From positions 23,744,250 through 23,808,249 of the forward strand of contig NC_066849.1 of NCBI RefSeq assembly GCF_001640805.2: a stretch of DNA of 64,000 bases, given 5' to 3'. This stretch comes from Lates calcarifer. Its lineage: Eukaryota > Chordata > Actinopteri > Centropomidae. The first letter of the stretch is position 1. Every line of letters starts with the position of its first letter. The translations under genes were made by a program, and so were the position numbers. This document shows positions 13,961 through 27,946 of the stretch, one piece after another. The notes beneath the pieces are model-generated. The model was not told the DNA's origin, searched no databases, and saw nothing but the letters and a program-made list of their open reading frames with translations.

Positions 13961-15494
13961 TTGTGCATAATCAGCAGCTTACTCACTGGTTCTCCCCGTT
14001 TTTCCCCCTCTCTTTCTATCTCTGGAATATTTTCTGAGCTGCACTGTAACTGTAAACCTATAGTGGTCAGGATCTTGTTGCAACTGGAAACAAAACAATA
14101 TCTGGGTGGTGGTGGTGGGGGTGGGTAGTGCTACAATGAATTATTTTCAGTATTCATTAATCTGATGATTATTCTCTCAATTAATCAAATAATTATTTTG
14201 GCTATAAAACATCAGATAATAGCAAAAAATTACAAGCACCAGTTACGTCATTCATAACTCCTAGAGAACAAAGAGAGTGAGAGTTTGCAACAGACTCCTC
14301 ATCTATGTCCTGGTCTGACTGAGTCTCAAACATGTATGGCACATTGTTCTCTCACTAGTCAACCTAGCACAAGCAGTCATGTTAAACAAAATATTAAGTA
14401 CCTTTACATATTTTAAAACATGTCTGGAGGGGAATGATCAGCTGCAGAAAGTTCTGCTCACTGACTTGCATCATTGCCCACAACAGTCTAACACAATTAG
14501 AGATATTAAAAGGTCTCCTGGATACCACACGATAAATACTACCGCAAAATCTGACAGTAGACAAAAATTAGATTGACTTATATTGTATATTTCTTATATT
14601 GTATATCTGTACATTATACCAAAAATCTTTCTAACTACTGGGTGTCAGAGTTAATGGTAAGAGATAAATCATCACTATAAAGGGTATACTACTGTGTGTG
14701 AGCATGTTACACGAGCAGGCCTGAGATTGACAGCAGCCAGGCATCCAGCAGAGGTTTAGTGTAATGACTGGGTTGGAGGTCTGGGGAAAATTCACCAGAA
14801 AAATTCCCAACATCTTCCAGTTTTCCACGTGTACTAAAGCCTGCATTTTTATCCGCTGGCTAATAAAGTAACTGACTAATAAACAGTTGACAGACTGACT
14901 CCTGGAGGGCGGCACAACACTGAATGCACAGCTGCAACTCTGACCAAAGCCATGCATCTAGACCAGTCGCAAATCTGATGATTCAGTTTTTACTTCCTGG
15001 AAAAAATTATAATAAACACTGATGTTGCAGCAATAATATTGTATTTTTATGGCTTGGTATGAGGATACAAAGATATCTACAAAAAGTAAAATATCTAAGA
15101 ATATGCCTGACTCAATTCACTCTATTTCTCAAAATAAAATGAGCACTTCCACCAGATGCTTTTATGTCACCAATTGTGAGCAAATGGAACCCCTCCAGGT
15201 ACTGTACAAGTCAGAGACCAAATAGTAATTCACACAGTTAGACACCCTTTCATACCAAAGAAAAGCGGTATCACACCAACAATAAGCCCTGATTGTGAGA
15301 AGGGTCACAAAGTCAGGTCACATAAAACATGCTAACCCATTTAGACACACGGAAAAACAGGTTTATCCAGGGTCACTGCATTCATCTGAAAGTTATACAG
15401 GTGTGATGGTGTCAGAGTCCAAGAGGTGCTTGACTGCCAAACAGCTGGCTGGGTGGATACAGCTGTGATTGCATCCAGAGGGAGGCAATGGGAG

Positions 15495-15552
15495 GATGAG
15501 AGGAAGGAAGAGAGGGAGGGAGAGAGGGAGAGAGGGAAGAGGAGAGGAGCAG
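15495..15552. repeat. Purine (GA-rich) tract
   Basis: An almost pure G/A stretch of about 55 bases built from GAGAGG and GAGGGA units. Antisense frames that read serine/proline/leucine-rich peptides here are shadows of this tract. Confidence 0.85.
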
Positions 15553-16254
15553 TGGGGACAGATTCTGAAAAAAGGCCAAGAGGAAGAAGGCAACAACTCC
15601 ATGTTTGTGAGGGTGTGTTCGTACAACTTCCCCAGAATAAAAGACATACATGAAGCATGAGACTGAAGAGATGAATACATCAGGTCTGTGTGGAACGATG
15701 AGGAGACAGTGACTCAAATCAAATTAAGACAGGAAACAAAATAAAAACCACATTTTAACACTGTTTTCCACTGCTTGAGGTTTGACCAGTGTTTTTTCAA
15801 TGACATCATATCACAGCATCCTTTTTTACTAGCACTAGACTAGATGGAAACGCACATTCATTTCGTTTTGAGAGTTTTCTGGAAATTGGGTTGAAATTTG
15901 CACTTAATTTGAATTGAAGCCTGGATTATAACCTGTCAAAATGTCTGCTATGAAACTTCATTTAAATAAATGAAAGGGCTGTCTTTTTAAGGGTGTGTAA
16001 GGCCTTTAATTTAGCCAATTGTCAATGCACAACAGTAAAAACACGTCTGATATTATTAATGTAAAAGTTAATAATAAAATAACAGAAACAACTTATGTTA
16101 TCAAAAGTATCACTAGGTCACCGACTGATATCTATTGACATTGACATTCACATGCCAACTAGAGATTTTCAGTGAGGCAAAAAACAAATACAACAAAAAG
16201 GTAAGTAGGTACAGTAGCTTCCGCTGACTGACAGCCTGTTCATTCTCAATGTAT

Positions 16255-16325
16255 CCTGTTACTGCTTACTGCTGCAGCAGCCAATGTCCCCACTGGGATC
16301 ATTAAAGTTTCATCTAATCCATTAT
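16255..16325 (+). repeat. Candidate LINE/SINE 3' tail
   Basis: AATGTCCCCACTGGGATCAT followed by TAAAGTTTCATCTAATCC resembles the conserved 3' tail (GGGATCAATAAAGTATCTATC-like) of fish non-LTR elements. Only the tail is recognisable. Confidence 0.4.
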
Positions 16326-19309
16326 ATCTGTAAACTCTAGTTGTCTCTCATTCCATCTGCCTTCATCAATCCACTTCCTCCCACCCTATGAAAATATCTC
16401 CCTCCTCTCCTATCAACAAATCTCCTCCCTCCCTACCTCCCTCACTCATTATGGGCTTTCTTTTCCTCTGTCCATCTCTCACACCTCCTTCCTTAATCTC
16501 CATCTTATCTTCCTCCCAGTCTCCAGGAGATGTGCGTTAACACAATTTTGTTAATTAAGAAAGACATCCACCCCCACACCGTGGACATGACCACAGTAAA
16601 GTGGGTTTCAGCTATCATTCTCACACATCCAGGCCTGAAAACAACATGTTCTCTCACCCACACCTCTAGAAACACTACCCCTCCCTCCACACACACATAC
16701 AGTGTGTTGACAAGCTTGGCTGGACTGGGTATAACAGCTTGTTGTGTGCAGGCCAGTGCCCTCAGCTTCAACATGACTTCATTCACACCCACTGTGACCT
16801 GCTGAGAACCAGAGTACTGCCCTACTAAACAACAGGAACCCTCTCATAAGAGCTCCCACTGCCACAGATACACAACAAATGGAGGTTCGACATTTGCTCT
16901 GTGTTTACTCCACACTGGCAAGCATCACAGAAAGGCTTCTATAAAATGTCATTATAATTTCCCACAGCCCACAGAGAAGTATTCAAATGGCTAATTTTAC
17001 TTGATCAACAGTCCAAAACCCAAAAGATATTCAGCTAATGATCATATATGGCAAACAAAGAATTAAATGGTTCTTATTTGAGAAGCAAATGTTCAGTATG
17101 TTTTCTTGAAAACTGACGGCAAATTACCATTTCATTATTGATCAATCTCCCTTTTTTTTTAAATTCACAACTTTTCAACAACACTTTCACATTTGTCTTC
17201 TACTTCCACATCTCCAACTAAATCACAATCACCACAGTATCTTTAATATTCAGTATTTCGGCATGTCCATGTATTTTAGACACATACATGTCTGAAATGA
17301 TATTCCCATATATCACGATTTGAAAGCAGCACAGATGCTACCCTACAGTAAACTCTGGGTATACTGTAGGCTACTGTCTGTAAATATCACAAACAGGAGC
17401 AGGGATAACGAGCACCCTTGTCAAGAGCCTGATAGCCACCTGATGCCAAGAATACAAACAATCCTCAGGCTTCAAGTATCAAATGATTTATAAATAACCC
17501 TGGTATTCCCTACTGCAGCAGCATCTCCACTGAACACCTGAGGGAACACAGAAATATGCCTCTTCCAAATCTGTACAACACAGGAGGGAACGAAAAGCAA
17601 ACTCCTGTGACCTCTTGATCTGGGAGACAGTAAAAACCTGCTCACTGCTCTGAATCCGAGTTTCCACAATCGGTCTACAGTCTCCTTTCCACTTAACAGC
17701 CAATAGGCTTCAAAGCCTGAAATCAAAGTCTAGCCAGCCGTTTAAAGCCTATACTCTTTCCTCCACCTTTCCATCCTCTATCGCCTTAGCCTTGTCTTTC
17801 AGTCTGTCCGATCAGTGGGGACGACCGCCTGTCACTCTCTTGTCCTTCAGTCAAGACTTGGCTGCTCCTCTCCACTGGCCTCCAACTCACCTCAAGCAGA
17901 CAGACCAAAGCACAGCATGGCGGCATCCTGGCACTAAGCTCGCACACAAAAAGCAGACAGAGCTTTAATTCAGACAAACACTTCCCACTTTATGTGTGTG
18001 TCTAAGAGGGCAGGAAGCCAGTGCGGTAATAGGATGTTCCTCGCTTCCTTTGTAATGTCTCAAAGACTTGGGTTAGAGCCAAAACACAGGGTAAAATCAA
18101 AGGCACTGAGCTGTGCTGAATATAGTAATGCTATTTTGAGTGATAAATACTTAAAATACTGTATATAAAGATGCCAAATGTGGACTTAACTACCTACAGA
18201 GTAGAGTTTATTAATCGAATAGTGCATTGGTGTGCAACCTGCGAGCCAGGAAGATAGGATATATTTTTGCTGCATAAAAATTTTGTTAACTGTTTTCAGG
18301 CTGTCCTCTAACCTTTTAAACTTTTCAAATAAAGAGAAAATCACTGTTTGGTCTGTAGAAATATGTCATCATGAGGGGCTGCCTGTAAGTAGACATGGCT
18401 TATTTTTAAGGGTTTCACAATCAATCAAATGTTGGGAATCCTAAGACACGATGTGGGAAACTGTAATAAGCATTATTCACTAACATTTTATTGACCAAAC
18501 TAATTATAAATAATCAAGAAAATTGTGAAAACTTTGTGATTACTCAGCAATGAAGATAATCGGAAGTTGCAGCCCTAATGGTAGATACACAATTAATTTA
18601 TAGTACCTATATTCTGATTTATTATTCATGTGCTGGTCTGTAGCATGAAATTAGACAGACAACAATGTACACTGACTGACATTAGGTAAGCAGTCATGAG
18701 TGAAACACAACAGCCAATCATCAGTTTTACATTCTATCCTCCGGACGATAATCTGTAATCTGACATTAGATAGCCAATCATGTGTAATCTGACATCAGAC
18801 AGTCAGCACATTAATCTCATCAGCGGACTCAGGGGGATTATGACGGTCCGTCAGACGGCGTCTATACTCAGCAGATCATAGCTTGCTCTGCTTTATTCCG
18901 GCACAGACGAAAAGACACTTAAGAAATGAAGCTAAAACTGTTTAACGAGCAAGTAAGGGAATATAATAACACTTTGAATTTCATAATTTTCCATTGAAAA
19001 CACTGAAGTCATTCCTTGGACTCATTTCATTGGATTTCTCATGGTGGATTTACTACATTAGTTTTGGACCTTTTAAAACCCTGCTGTATTGCTTTTGTTT
19101 CCACCAACTGTTTTAACTTCATGTAAATTTCTTGTAAACTTGAATTTTCTCTCCCATGGTTTCTTTTCTTACTATATGTCTTAAAACTTTTAAGAAATTG
19201 TGTGGGATATTGAGCCATACTATGTATGTATACATGAACCCCAACACTTCAAAAATGTATAAATTGCTGATATTTTTAAAGATATACCTCTTCAAATTCT
19301 TAACACAGA

Positions 19310-19560
19310 GGACTGAAACAATCAGTTGATTAATTGATTAGTTAATCAAAAATCTTTACTCAAATGTGAGGATCTGCTGGTTCTCTGTGTCATAATATTG
19401 TAAACTGAATAATCTCTGGGGACTTAGACTGTTTGTCCAACAAAACAAGCTATTTAAAAACATTACCTTCACTGTGAGAATGTGAGACAGGCATTTTTAA
19501 ATACTGAGTTTAAATACTTTGACTCAAACAGGAAAAACATCTATCAGGTGTTTTTTTTCT
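19310..19560 (+). repeat. Dispersed TTAATCGATTAATC-type fish repeat, near-complete copy
   Basis: The copy reads GGACTGAAACAATCAGTTGA, then GTTAATCAAAAATC, CAAATGTGAGGATCTGCTGG and GACTGTTTGTCCAACAAAAC. Related decayed copies lie at about 1655-1700, 2560-2770, 4110-4320, 9985-10040, 14130-14300 (reverse), 16990-17150 (reverse), 18480-18585, 22310-22450 (reverse), 44640-44945 (reverse, near-complete), 47080-47165 (reverse), 49120-49200 (reverse) and 58470-58555. The shared words are the AATCATTGCAGC-like end, TTTGGACTGTTGGTC, and GAGAAGCTG / CAAATGTGAG. Confidence 0.6.
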
Positions 19561-20539
19561 AACTATGAAACAAATGGATCCACATTCATGCCTTTAGTAA
19601 AGAGGTTCAGTAAACCTAAATTTCTCTGCCAGTATTGAACCCACGTTCACTAGCCAGTTTCTCCATCTGTCTAACCATGAACACAACTGACACTGCCGAT
19701 TGCACTCTATGCCCCTCATTTTGTACTCAGAAATGAAGAAAAGCTGAATGGAAAACATGAATGGGAGATATGAGTCCAAAAAACACACAAATCCTGACAA
19801 ATCACATCTGTGTTCATGTGCACACTATTTCCAAATCCTTTTAGAAATCATACACAAGCAAACAGTTATCTCTTTGTCTGTGGCAGCATGGTCGTGTTAC
19901 ATTAGAGGGCTGAGCAAGCAAAAGTAAAGCTTATTTTAAAACTGCAGATAATAACCACTGAGGTCAGCTGGAGGAGTACCATCTCAGGGAGGTGAAGTAC
20001 TCCCTCCACACACACACACTCATCACGCGCACACATACACACAGGGGATGCTGCTGGTTGCCTCTCTGGTTACAGCAGCTTGTGATGGCCAACACCCCAA
20101 AAAACAGAGCTCACCACCCTATCAGTTATAACTCAAATTTAACTCATGTTCACCAAACATCACCAAACGCTGCAACAAGCGATTAAACCACAGTATGATA
20201 ACCAATTTCAGGCAGGGGGCTGATACGTTAAGGACATATTCACTCACCATGATATCTACTGTGCTTGACAAAGAGCAGCAGCGGCAGCTCATGTCTCATG
20301 TGAGTGCTTTAAGTAATAAAATACATTATATGTGACTTTTATGTGGCTACTCGATGAGTTTTAATAGCTACAAATGCTAGGTGTACTATATCTCGGCTGG
20401 TTCAGTTAATATGAGCATGTGTCCCCTCTAATCACATGGAGGTTAAGACAAAAGATTGGCAACAAAGAGAAATGTTGTGCCAATTAGTTAATGAAGCAAA
20501 CTGCTGGGAAGTTAAGGTGGATATTAAGGAGACCGAGCA

Positions 20540-21280
20540 GGATGGTGGTCTCTACCTCCGGATCCCACCGTTTCGCCTACACCCTGCTACCGGGAATCCC
20601 TGCCTTTGAGACAGGGTGTGACACTCACACACAAAAAAACCCTCGTCAAGATGTAACTTCTTAACTTGCCAGTCAAACAAAAACATCAATTCAGCTGCAA
20701 ATATATTATTAAAGTTGGCTTGTAACCGGGCGGGGTAGGCGGTGTGACCCTCCACCCACACCCGACCGCCCCCGCTGTCGTGCCCCGGCCGTGTGTCTGC
20801 AGACTTGCCTATCTATTGTTCCGCCGCTGTCACAGCCGTTAAGGTGCACCGCGGATTAGCTTTAGCCTTTAGCCTCGCCGGCTAACAGCGCAGCCAGCCA
20901 GCCAGCCAGCCGGCTAGCGTTAACGTTAGCCGCTAAAAGGTAACACGGTACCTTTCTTCCACTCGGTTTCCCAAAAGTCGGCGTGTTGTCCGTGCCGAGA
21001 AAACCAAGCAAACAAACCAAACAGCTCTACAAAAACACAATTTAAGGAGTTTGAACATACCCAGAGCTCCGTTCCCCAACTCATGTCGGATTCCCCCTTT
21101 TGAGTTCTCCCGTATTGGACACAGTTTTCCCTGCTCAGAGTCTCCCAAACTGCCGCTGGGACTCCGGTCCTTCTGACTGACTGTCTGCCGACAAACACAC
21201 ACTCCTCCTCCTCCCTCTCCCGAGTCAGCAGGGCCGCCCAAACCAGGGGCCCTGGACCATAGAGGCCCTAAAAGTACAGT
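20540..21280. promoter_or_regulatory. CpG-rich promoter-like island, gene unknown
   Basis: This stretch is clearly richer in GC and CpG than its AT-rich surroundings. It has a GC box GGGCGGGG at 20728-20735, a CCAG-type tandem repeat at about 20892-20911 and a near-palindrome centred on GCGTTAACGTTAGC at about 20916-20931. Such islands mark vertebrate promoters. No exon with recognisable protein similarity lies within reach on either strand, so it may be a non-coding first exon of a gene whose body lies left of the window (minus strand), a lncRNA promoter, or an alternative upstream promoter of the mccc2-like gene 2 kb to the right. Confidence 0.4.
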
Positions 21281-22639
<1,359 letters not shown>

Positions 22640-22745
22640 ACTTTATCTTCCACGCCTGTAGGTGGCGGTAAAGCGTTTTACAGCTCTCTAAGCTGCCATA
22701 AAGAATATAAAGAAGAATGATTTCTTCTTCTTCTTCTGGGGTGAC
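22640..22745 (+). repeat. Short dispersed element with GTAGGTGGCGGTA motif and GAAGAA/TTCTTC arms
   Basis: CGCCTGTAGGTGGCGGTAAA, then GCTGCCATAAAGAATATAAA, then an AAGAAGAAT/ATTTCTTCTTCTTC inverted pair. I recall this as a frequent short repeat in fish genomes, commonly close to transcription starts. Here it ends less than 100 bp before the mccc2-like start codon and may lie in its promoter. Confidence 0.5.
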
Positions 22746-22830
22746 TAAAAGAAAGGGAATAATTCTTTTCTGGTCATTTTTAGCTACTAAAGTCGTGTAA
22801 TTAGCCGTCTTTTGGCAGATACTAACAGAC

Positions 22831-25800
22831 ATGTACCGCTGCATGACAAGGTAAGAGGCGTTACATCTTTTCCATTCATTGATACACACAGCTATCTAAC
22901 TTATCTCTTGACCTTTGGCACACATTTCCCATTGTAAACAGTAAGCTAATGATACATCTAACTTCAACCATTGTCCATATGTTACTACAGAAACATTTCA
23001 CTGTATAGTACGCATACATTTGTTTAGATTCGTGTGTTAGAATAGACGAAATATGTACAAAATGTGTCTCCTCCCGTAGTAACTAACCTATCCTGCATAT
23101 ATTTATTTATGGATATCAGTGTTTCCAGCTAAGCTCGGTTCAAACTCATAGTAGAAAGGGATGCAGCCATAATATAAAGTTTCAGTTTAGGTGAGAGTGT
23201 GGGTGAAAGTAGGTTCAAAAGTTACATAGATATTACTATCTCTAGGTGAACTTCAGAGTACTGACAGGTATCGCAGAGATGCAAATGCATGTAGCTGCAG
23301 CAGTGTCCAAAATGACCCCACCACCAGGGGTCTCTACAGGCAATGTGGAGAATATGTAGCTTAATTATTTGTTGGTATGTTCATATATGCCTTATTTGTA
23401 CAGTAAGCAGTAAGTAAATTGTAACTGGTAACTGTTAGTGGTAACTAATAACTGTGAGGCACGTAGTGAATTATAAGCGAAATGTAAGTCTCAGATGTAA
23501 GTGTTCACTTATCCTCACCATTAAATCAACAACTGTAATGTGATCTGTGTCTATGTGGGAATGTCAAAATGTTTATTATGTGCAGAGACTGTCCTAGAGC
23601 TCCTGAAGCAGACTAATGATTGAATACCCACCTGTTCTTGTGTGTTCATACCTGTCTTTCTGTCAGGAGTGTGTGCAGTGGAGGAAGAGTGTGTTCTGCC
23701 TTTGTGCCTCCTTACACCCAGTCACCATCATGGATGTTGAGAAACACAGCAGAGGAGAGACATCACAGGTGACTACATCACCTGGACTTTGGGAATAGAA
23801 ACTAAATGGCTAACATAGAGTAGATTACATGTGGTGGCTTTCTGTATGGGATAAAAACAAGTATGTGATACACAAATAACAGACAAGATTTTGTGTTACA
23901 GTTTAGCTGAGCAGCATTGGAAGTGTTCAGTCCGCTGTGTGAGCTCTGCAGCTAGGAAGAGGAGATCTCTGCGTAGTGCATTTCCAGTGCTGGAGCAGCC
24001 CCTCCAGCCCATCCACCAACACGTGTATGAGGCTAACCTCAGAAACAGCAATGCCTGTCATAAGAAGTAAGCTCTGTCAACTGACTTCACTCCACTACAT
24101 TATTTATTTTGTAAATTCATGTTATTTATTATGTCTGTCTCTCTCTTTAAGGTTCATAGAGTTGAGAGAGAAGGTGAGGAAAGGGGGAGGGGAGAATGCC
24201 ATCGCCAGACACACACAGAGAAACAGGAAGTTGCTGGTCAGGGATCGTCTGCGCCTCCTGCTGGATGATGAGGACTTTCTGGAGCTGTCACCATTTGCGG
24301 GTCTGGGTCTGCCGTACGGGGACATCCCTTCAGCTGGCTGCCTGACAGGTCAGAAACCACTAATTATAATCCTGTATCTTTGGTACTAACTACAGAGTGT
24401 ATAATCTGATTCCAGCTAATTGCCTCCAATTTACTCACGTCACTTTTTTTTTTATTTCAGACAGTTAGCAATTTATTCCCCAACTTATGACAAGCTACAG
24501 TAAGTGTAACACATAGCTTTTGGTCCTTTGCAGGTATTGGCAGGATCAATGGTCTGTGGTGTGTGTTCATTGCCAACGATGCAACAGTGAAAGGTGGCAC
24601 AGCGTATCCAATCACAGTGAAGAAGCAACTAAGAGCGCAAGAGGTGGCGATTCAAAACCGCCTGCCTTGTGTTTACCTGGTCGACTCTGGAGGAGCTTTC
24701 CTACCACTGCAGGTTAAATATACACACACCTCAGGTTTAAATAAATGTTTAGAGCCAGAGAGAGTTTCTTTTCATGAGATGAATGTTAGTTGAATCACAC
24801 TGACTCCTGCTTTAAGTCATAATTCCCTGTTTCTGTATAAACATTCCAGTCTGAGATCTTTCCAGATAAGAACCAGGGAGGAAGGACATTCTATAATGAA
24901 GCCATCATGTCTGCCATGAAGATCCCACAGGTAAAGAATCAAAAAGAAGCTCAGGCATGGTATAACGGAACAGGATGGATGTAAAATACCCTGTGAATGA
25001 ATTCATTTGTTAAAAATCAAACATTATATGTCACATTTGACATGTTGCAGTACTGTTCCTGTGCCCATTTAAATCATAGATTAAAGTTAAAAATGAACTA
25101 ACAATATGGATTCAACACATATACAATACATGTCAGTTGTCCTAATAAGCAGAGTTTATGTCTATATAAAAACAATTGATGCTCTTAAAGGTGTCAGTGG
25201 TGTGTGGGTCGTGCACGGCGGGTGGAGCTTACATCCCCACTATGGCAGAAGAGGCAGTGATGGTGCACCGGATAGGGACGATATTTCTGGGAGGACCACC
25301 ACTTGTCAAGGCTGCCACAGGAGAGGAAGTGACACCAGAGGACCTGGGAGGAGCCAGGCTTCATGCTGAGTAGGTCCATAAATCAAACAAACTCCCCTGG
25401 GAGGCAGATCAGTCTTTATACAGGATGTATCTATGTTTGCTAAAATGAAATGAATCACTTGCACAGTTATATAAAAAATAACCAAATAAGTTGAGTTACA
25501 TCATGAGGTCGACTTATCTGATGGTTTCAGGGTGAGTGGCTGCGTGGATCATTTTGCCTGGGAAGAAAAGGAGGCGTATGATTACACCAGAAACATAATT
25601 TCCACCCTCAACTTCCAACTGCCTGAGGAAGAGGAGGAGGATGAGGAGAAGATGAAGAAGAGGAGAGCTGAGGAGGAGCCACTGTACAGTTCAGAGGAGC
25701 TTCTGGGTCTCGCTCCACAGAGTTATCACTACAGTCTGGATGTGAAAATGGTACAAAATGCACAAAAGCAAATACAGAAAACTATTCGCTCTGTAAACTG

Positions 25801-27946
25801 TAGCTAGCATGAGTAGTGAATGTAGCCCTTCTGGCTAAACAGTCAAGGAGAGGAGTGTCCTGTACAGAGGGTCAAACTTGATCATTTACAAAATTAAAGA
25901 CGAAAACGATAACATAGTTTTGGACACAGTGGTTTAATGACGTGTCCTCTGGGAGGTGCAGTGCAAAAACACCAGATATTAATCAATCACTCCAAAGTTC
26001 TTGGGAATTAATGACCATTCATATATGGCTGGTTCGTAGAAAAGTTGGTTTCACGTCATGGCTGCTGCCCTACTGTCTTGCTGAATTAATAACACGCAGT
26101 TGGTTGTTTCCGTCTGTCTGTCTAGGTCATCAGTCGGCTGACAGACGGGAGCCGCTTCCAGGAGTTCAAAGCTCGTTATGGAACCACACTTGTCACTGGT
26201 TTTGCAAAGATACATGGGTAACTTAAAAACTTAAATTGAAACTTTTCAGCCAACCAAGGAGCACTGTTATTCTGCTGTTAGTAGCTTTAGTAGCCAAAAA
26301 AAGGACAGACACAGACATTGTTGTGTTACACATCATACCTATGATTCTGAAATGCCAGTGTCCTATCTACAATCACATACTGGGGGCAGCATTATTATGC
26401 TGACTTTGTTTGGTTTAGTGTAAACAAGCAAAGCCAGCGTAATGAGGGGTCCTCTTAACGGCATTATAGCGGGGTCTCTGTTATGGGCTATTGTTTACTC
26501 CTTTACACCCAGTGACCCCTCATCCTCTTGAGATTAGGAGCTGCCTTCTGTAACATCGTAATCAGATCAGCAGATGCCAACAGAGGACCAAAACAAATTT
26601 CATTCACTGTCTGTTTACCAGTGACCAGCATAAGACTTATTTACCGATAAATTATCAGGATGTATTTTTAATTGTGTTGTTATATGTGTCTCTGTTGTTT
26701 CTAATTTATGTGTCTGGAAGTGTGTACAGAAGTTGTAATACTAAGTATAGGTATGTGCACAGTCCTGATGTAGAATATATTGTGTTTTTTCTGTGTGTAT
26801 GTACTGCATTAGCCACCTGGTGGGAATAGTAGCCAACAATGGAGAGCTGTCATACCAGGCCGCCCTGAAAGGAAGCCATTTTGTCCAGTTATGTGACCAG
26901 AGAGACATCCCACTCCTCTTCCTCCAGAACACAGCACCCACAGCAGCTCTAACACTCTCCATAACACAGGTATTCACTGCCAGTAAAACACATCAAACCT
27001 GTCTAGTAAAACAGTCATTGTAATTTTTTTACATTTCAAAATACATGATACAACTAAAACACAGCTTGGTGTATGCACAACAGCACATGTGGATTTCCCT
27101 GAAAGGCAGGATACTAAAAGATAATCTTGGTCACAATGACAGTTTTTGTTCCATCTATACCATGTATTCTGTCTGTGTGTCTCTCTCCTGTAGGCAGAGA
27201 TCAATAGTAACCGTCTGAAGGCTCAGGGTTCAATGCTGTCAGCTGTAGCATGCGCCTCCGTCCCCAAAATCACCATGGTGATTGGTGGTTGCTACGGTGC
27301 TGACAGTTATGCCATGGTGAGTTTTAGTAAACACTGCTGTAGTTATGTGATGATCTCAATAAAAACTTTGGTCTTTTACCTTGCTAGATTTTAAAGGTGA
27401 TATTATCCAACAATATAATTACTGTCATAATAAATAATAAAATATACTAATTGAATATTAATTAGCATCTTGTTTCCCTCTCTAGTGTGGACGGGCCTTT
27501 GACCCCAATTTCCTGTTTCTGTGGCCCAACGCCAAAGTGTCACTGACGGCTCCAGGTCACGCCCACTCCCTGCTTCCCCCTGACAGTGAGCAGGAGGAAG
27601 AGGAGAAGAAGAAGCAGGAGGACAACTTTAACAGAAGATTAAAAGAGGAGAGCTCGGCTTTCTTCTCCTCTGGCAGGCTTTGGGACGATGGAGTTATTTT
27701 GCCTCAGGACACCAGGAAGGTTAAATAACACCATTTTGTTTGAATGGCCTGGACGCATTTGAGAGCTTTCACTACATGAAAACACAACAGTCGTCAGTAT
27801 GATTTTAACTTTAACTTAACTAACCTTTTCTTTTCCTCATATGTTGTTTCTCTCTGTAGGTTCTCAGAGACTGTCTGGACATTATCAAACAGCAGCAGTA
27901 TCAGCTTTCCACAGAAAAACTGCAATCAACACTTCTACGTATGTAG
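22831..27946 (+). CDS. Methylcrotonoyl-CoA carboxylase beta-chain-like protein (mccc2 paralogue), 13 exons, 611 aa
   Basis: Exons joined by GT-AG sites with consistent phase: 22831-22850, 23667-23768, 23902-24066, 24152-24348, 24534-24712, 24850-24930, 25191-25369, 25531-25750, 26126-26217, 26813-26969, 27194-27316, 27486-27719, 27860-27946. The family transfers a carboxyl group from biotin to 3-methylcrotonyl-CoA in mitochondrial leucine breakdown. The N-terminal ~95 residues are rich in Arg and Ser with few acids, fitting a mitochondrial presequence. The N-terminal carboxyltransferase half is well kept, with [28 protein letters not shown] and [15 protein letters not shown]. The C-terminal half keeps the frame and [22 protein letters not shown] and a terminal RM. 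However, the family's TGFMVG loop reads [17 protein letters not shown] reads CYGADSYAM, and MGGEQAA reads TAPGHAH. Glu/Lys-rich inserts lie in exons 8 and 12. Catalysis is therefore doubtful. The start was chosen because exon 1 gives the only phase-consistent 5' extension with a strong GTAAGAG donor. Human MCCC2 is 563 aa. Gene structure is confident; function is inferred. Confidence 0.88.

Larger units (their letters stand above)
9246..20539. other. No gene seen; intergenic or intronic, with repeats
   Basis: No exon with protein similarity or phase-consistent neighbours was found on either strand. It contains the SINE-like head, purine tract, LINE-tail-like sequence, X-box and several decayed repeat copies listed separately. 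If the CpG island at its right edge drives a minus-strand gene, this would be its first intron. Confidence 0.45.

Noticed and set aside
15341..15717. Overlapping Ser/Pro/Leu-rich open frames on the minus strand
   Set aside because: They arise from the purine tract and have no splice or family support.
16505..16805. Overlapping open frames of about 90 residues on both strands
   Set aside because: No similarity to a known family, no splice-site context, and both strands are open together, which is expected by chance.
23730..23768. Start of the mccc2-like protein at ATG 23730 or 23734
   Set aside because: 23730 runs into a stop in the next exon. 23734 is in frame but has a poor start context, and the exon is open further upstream and joins in phase to 22831-22850, which has a strong donor.
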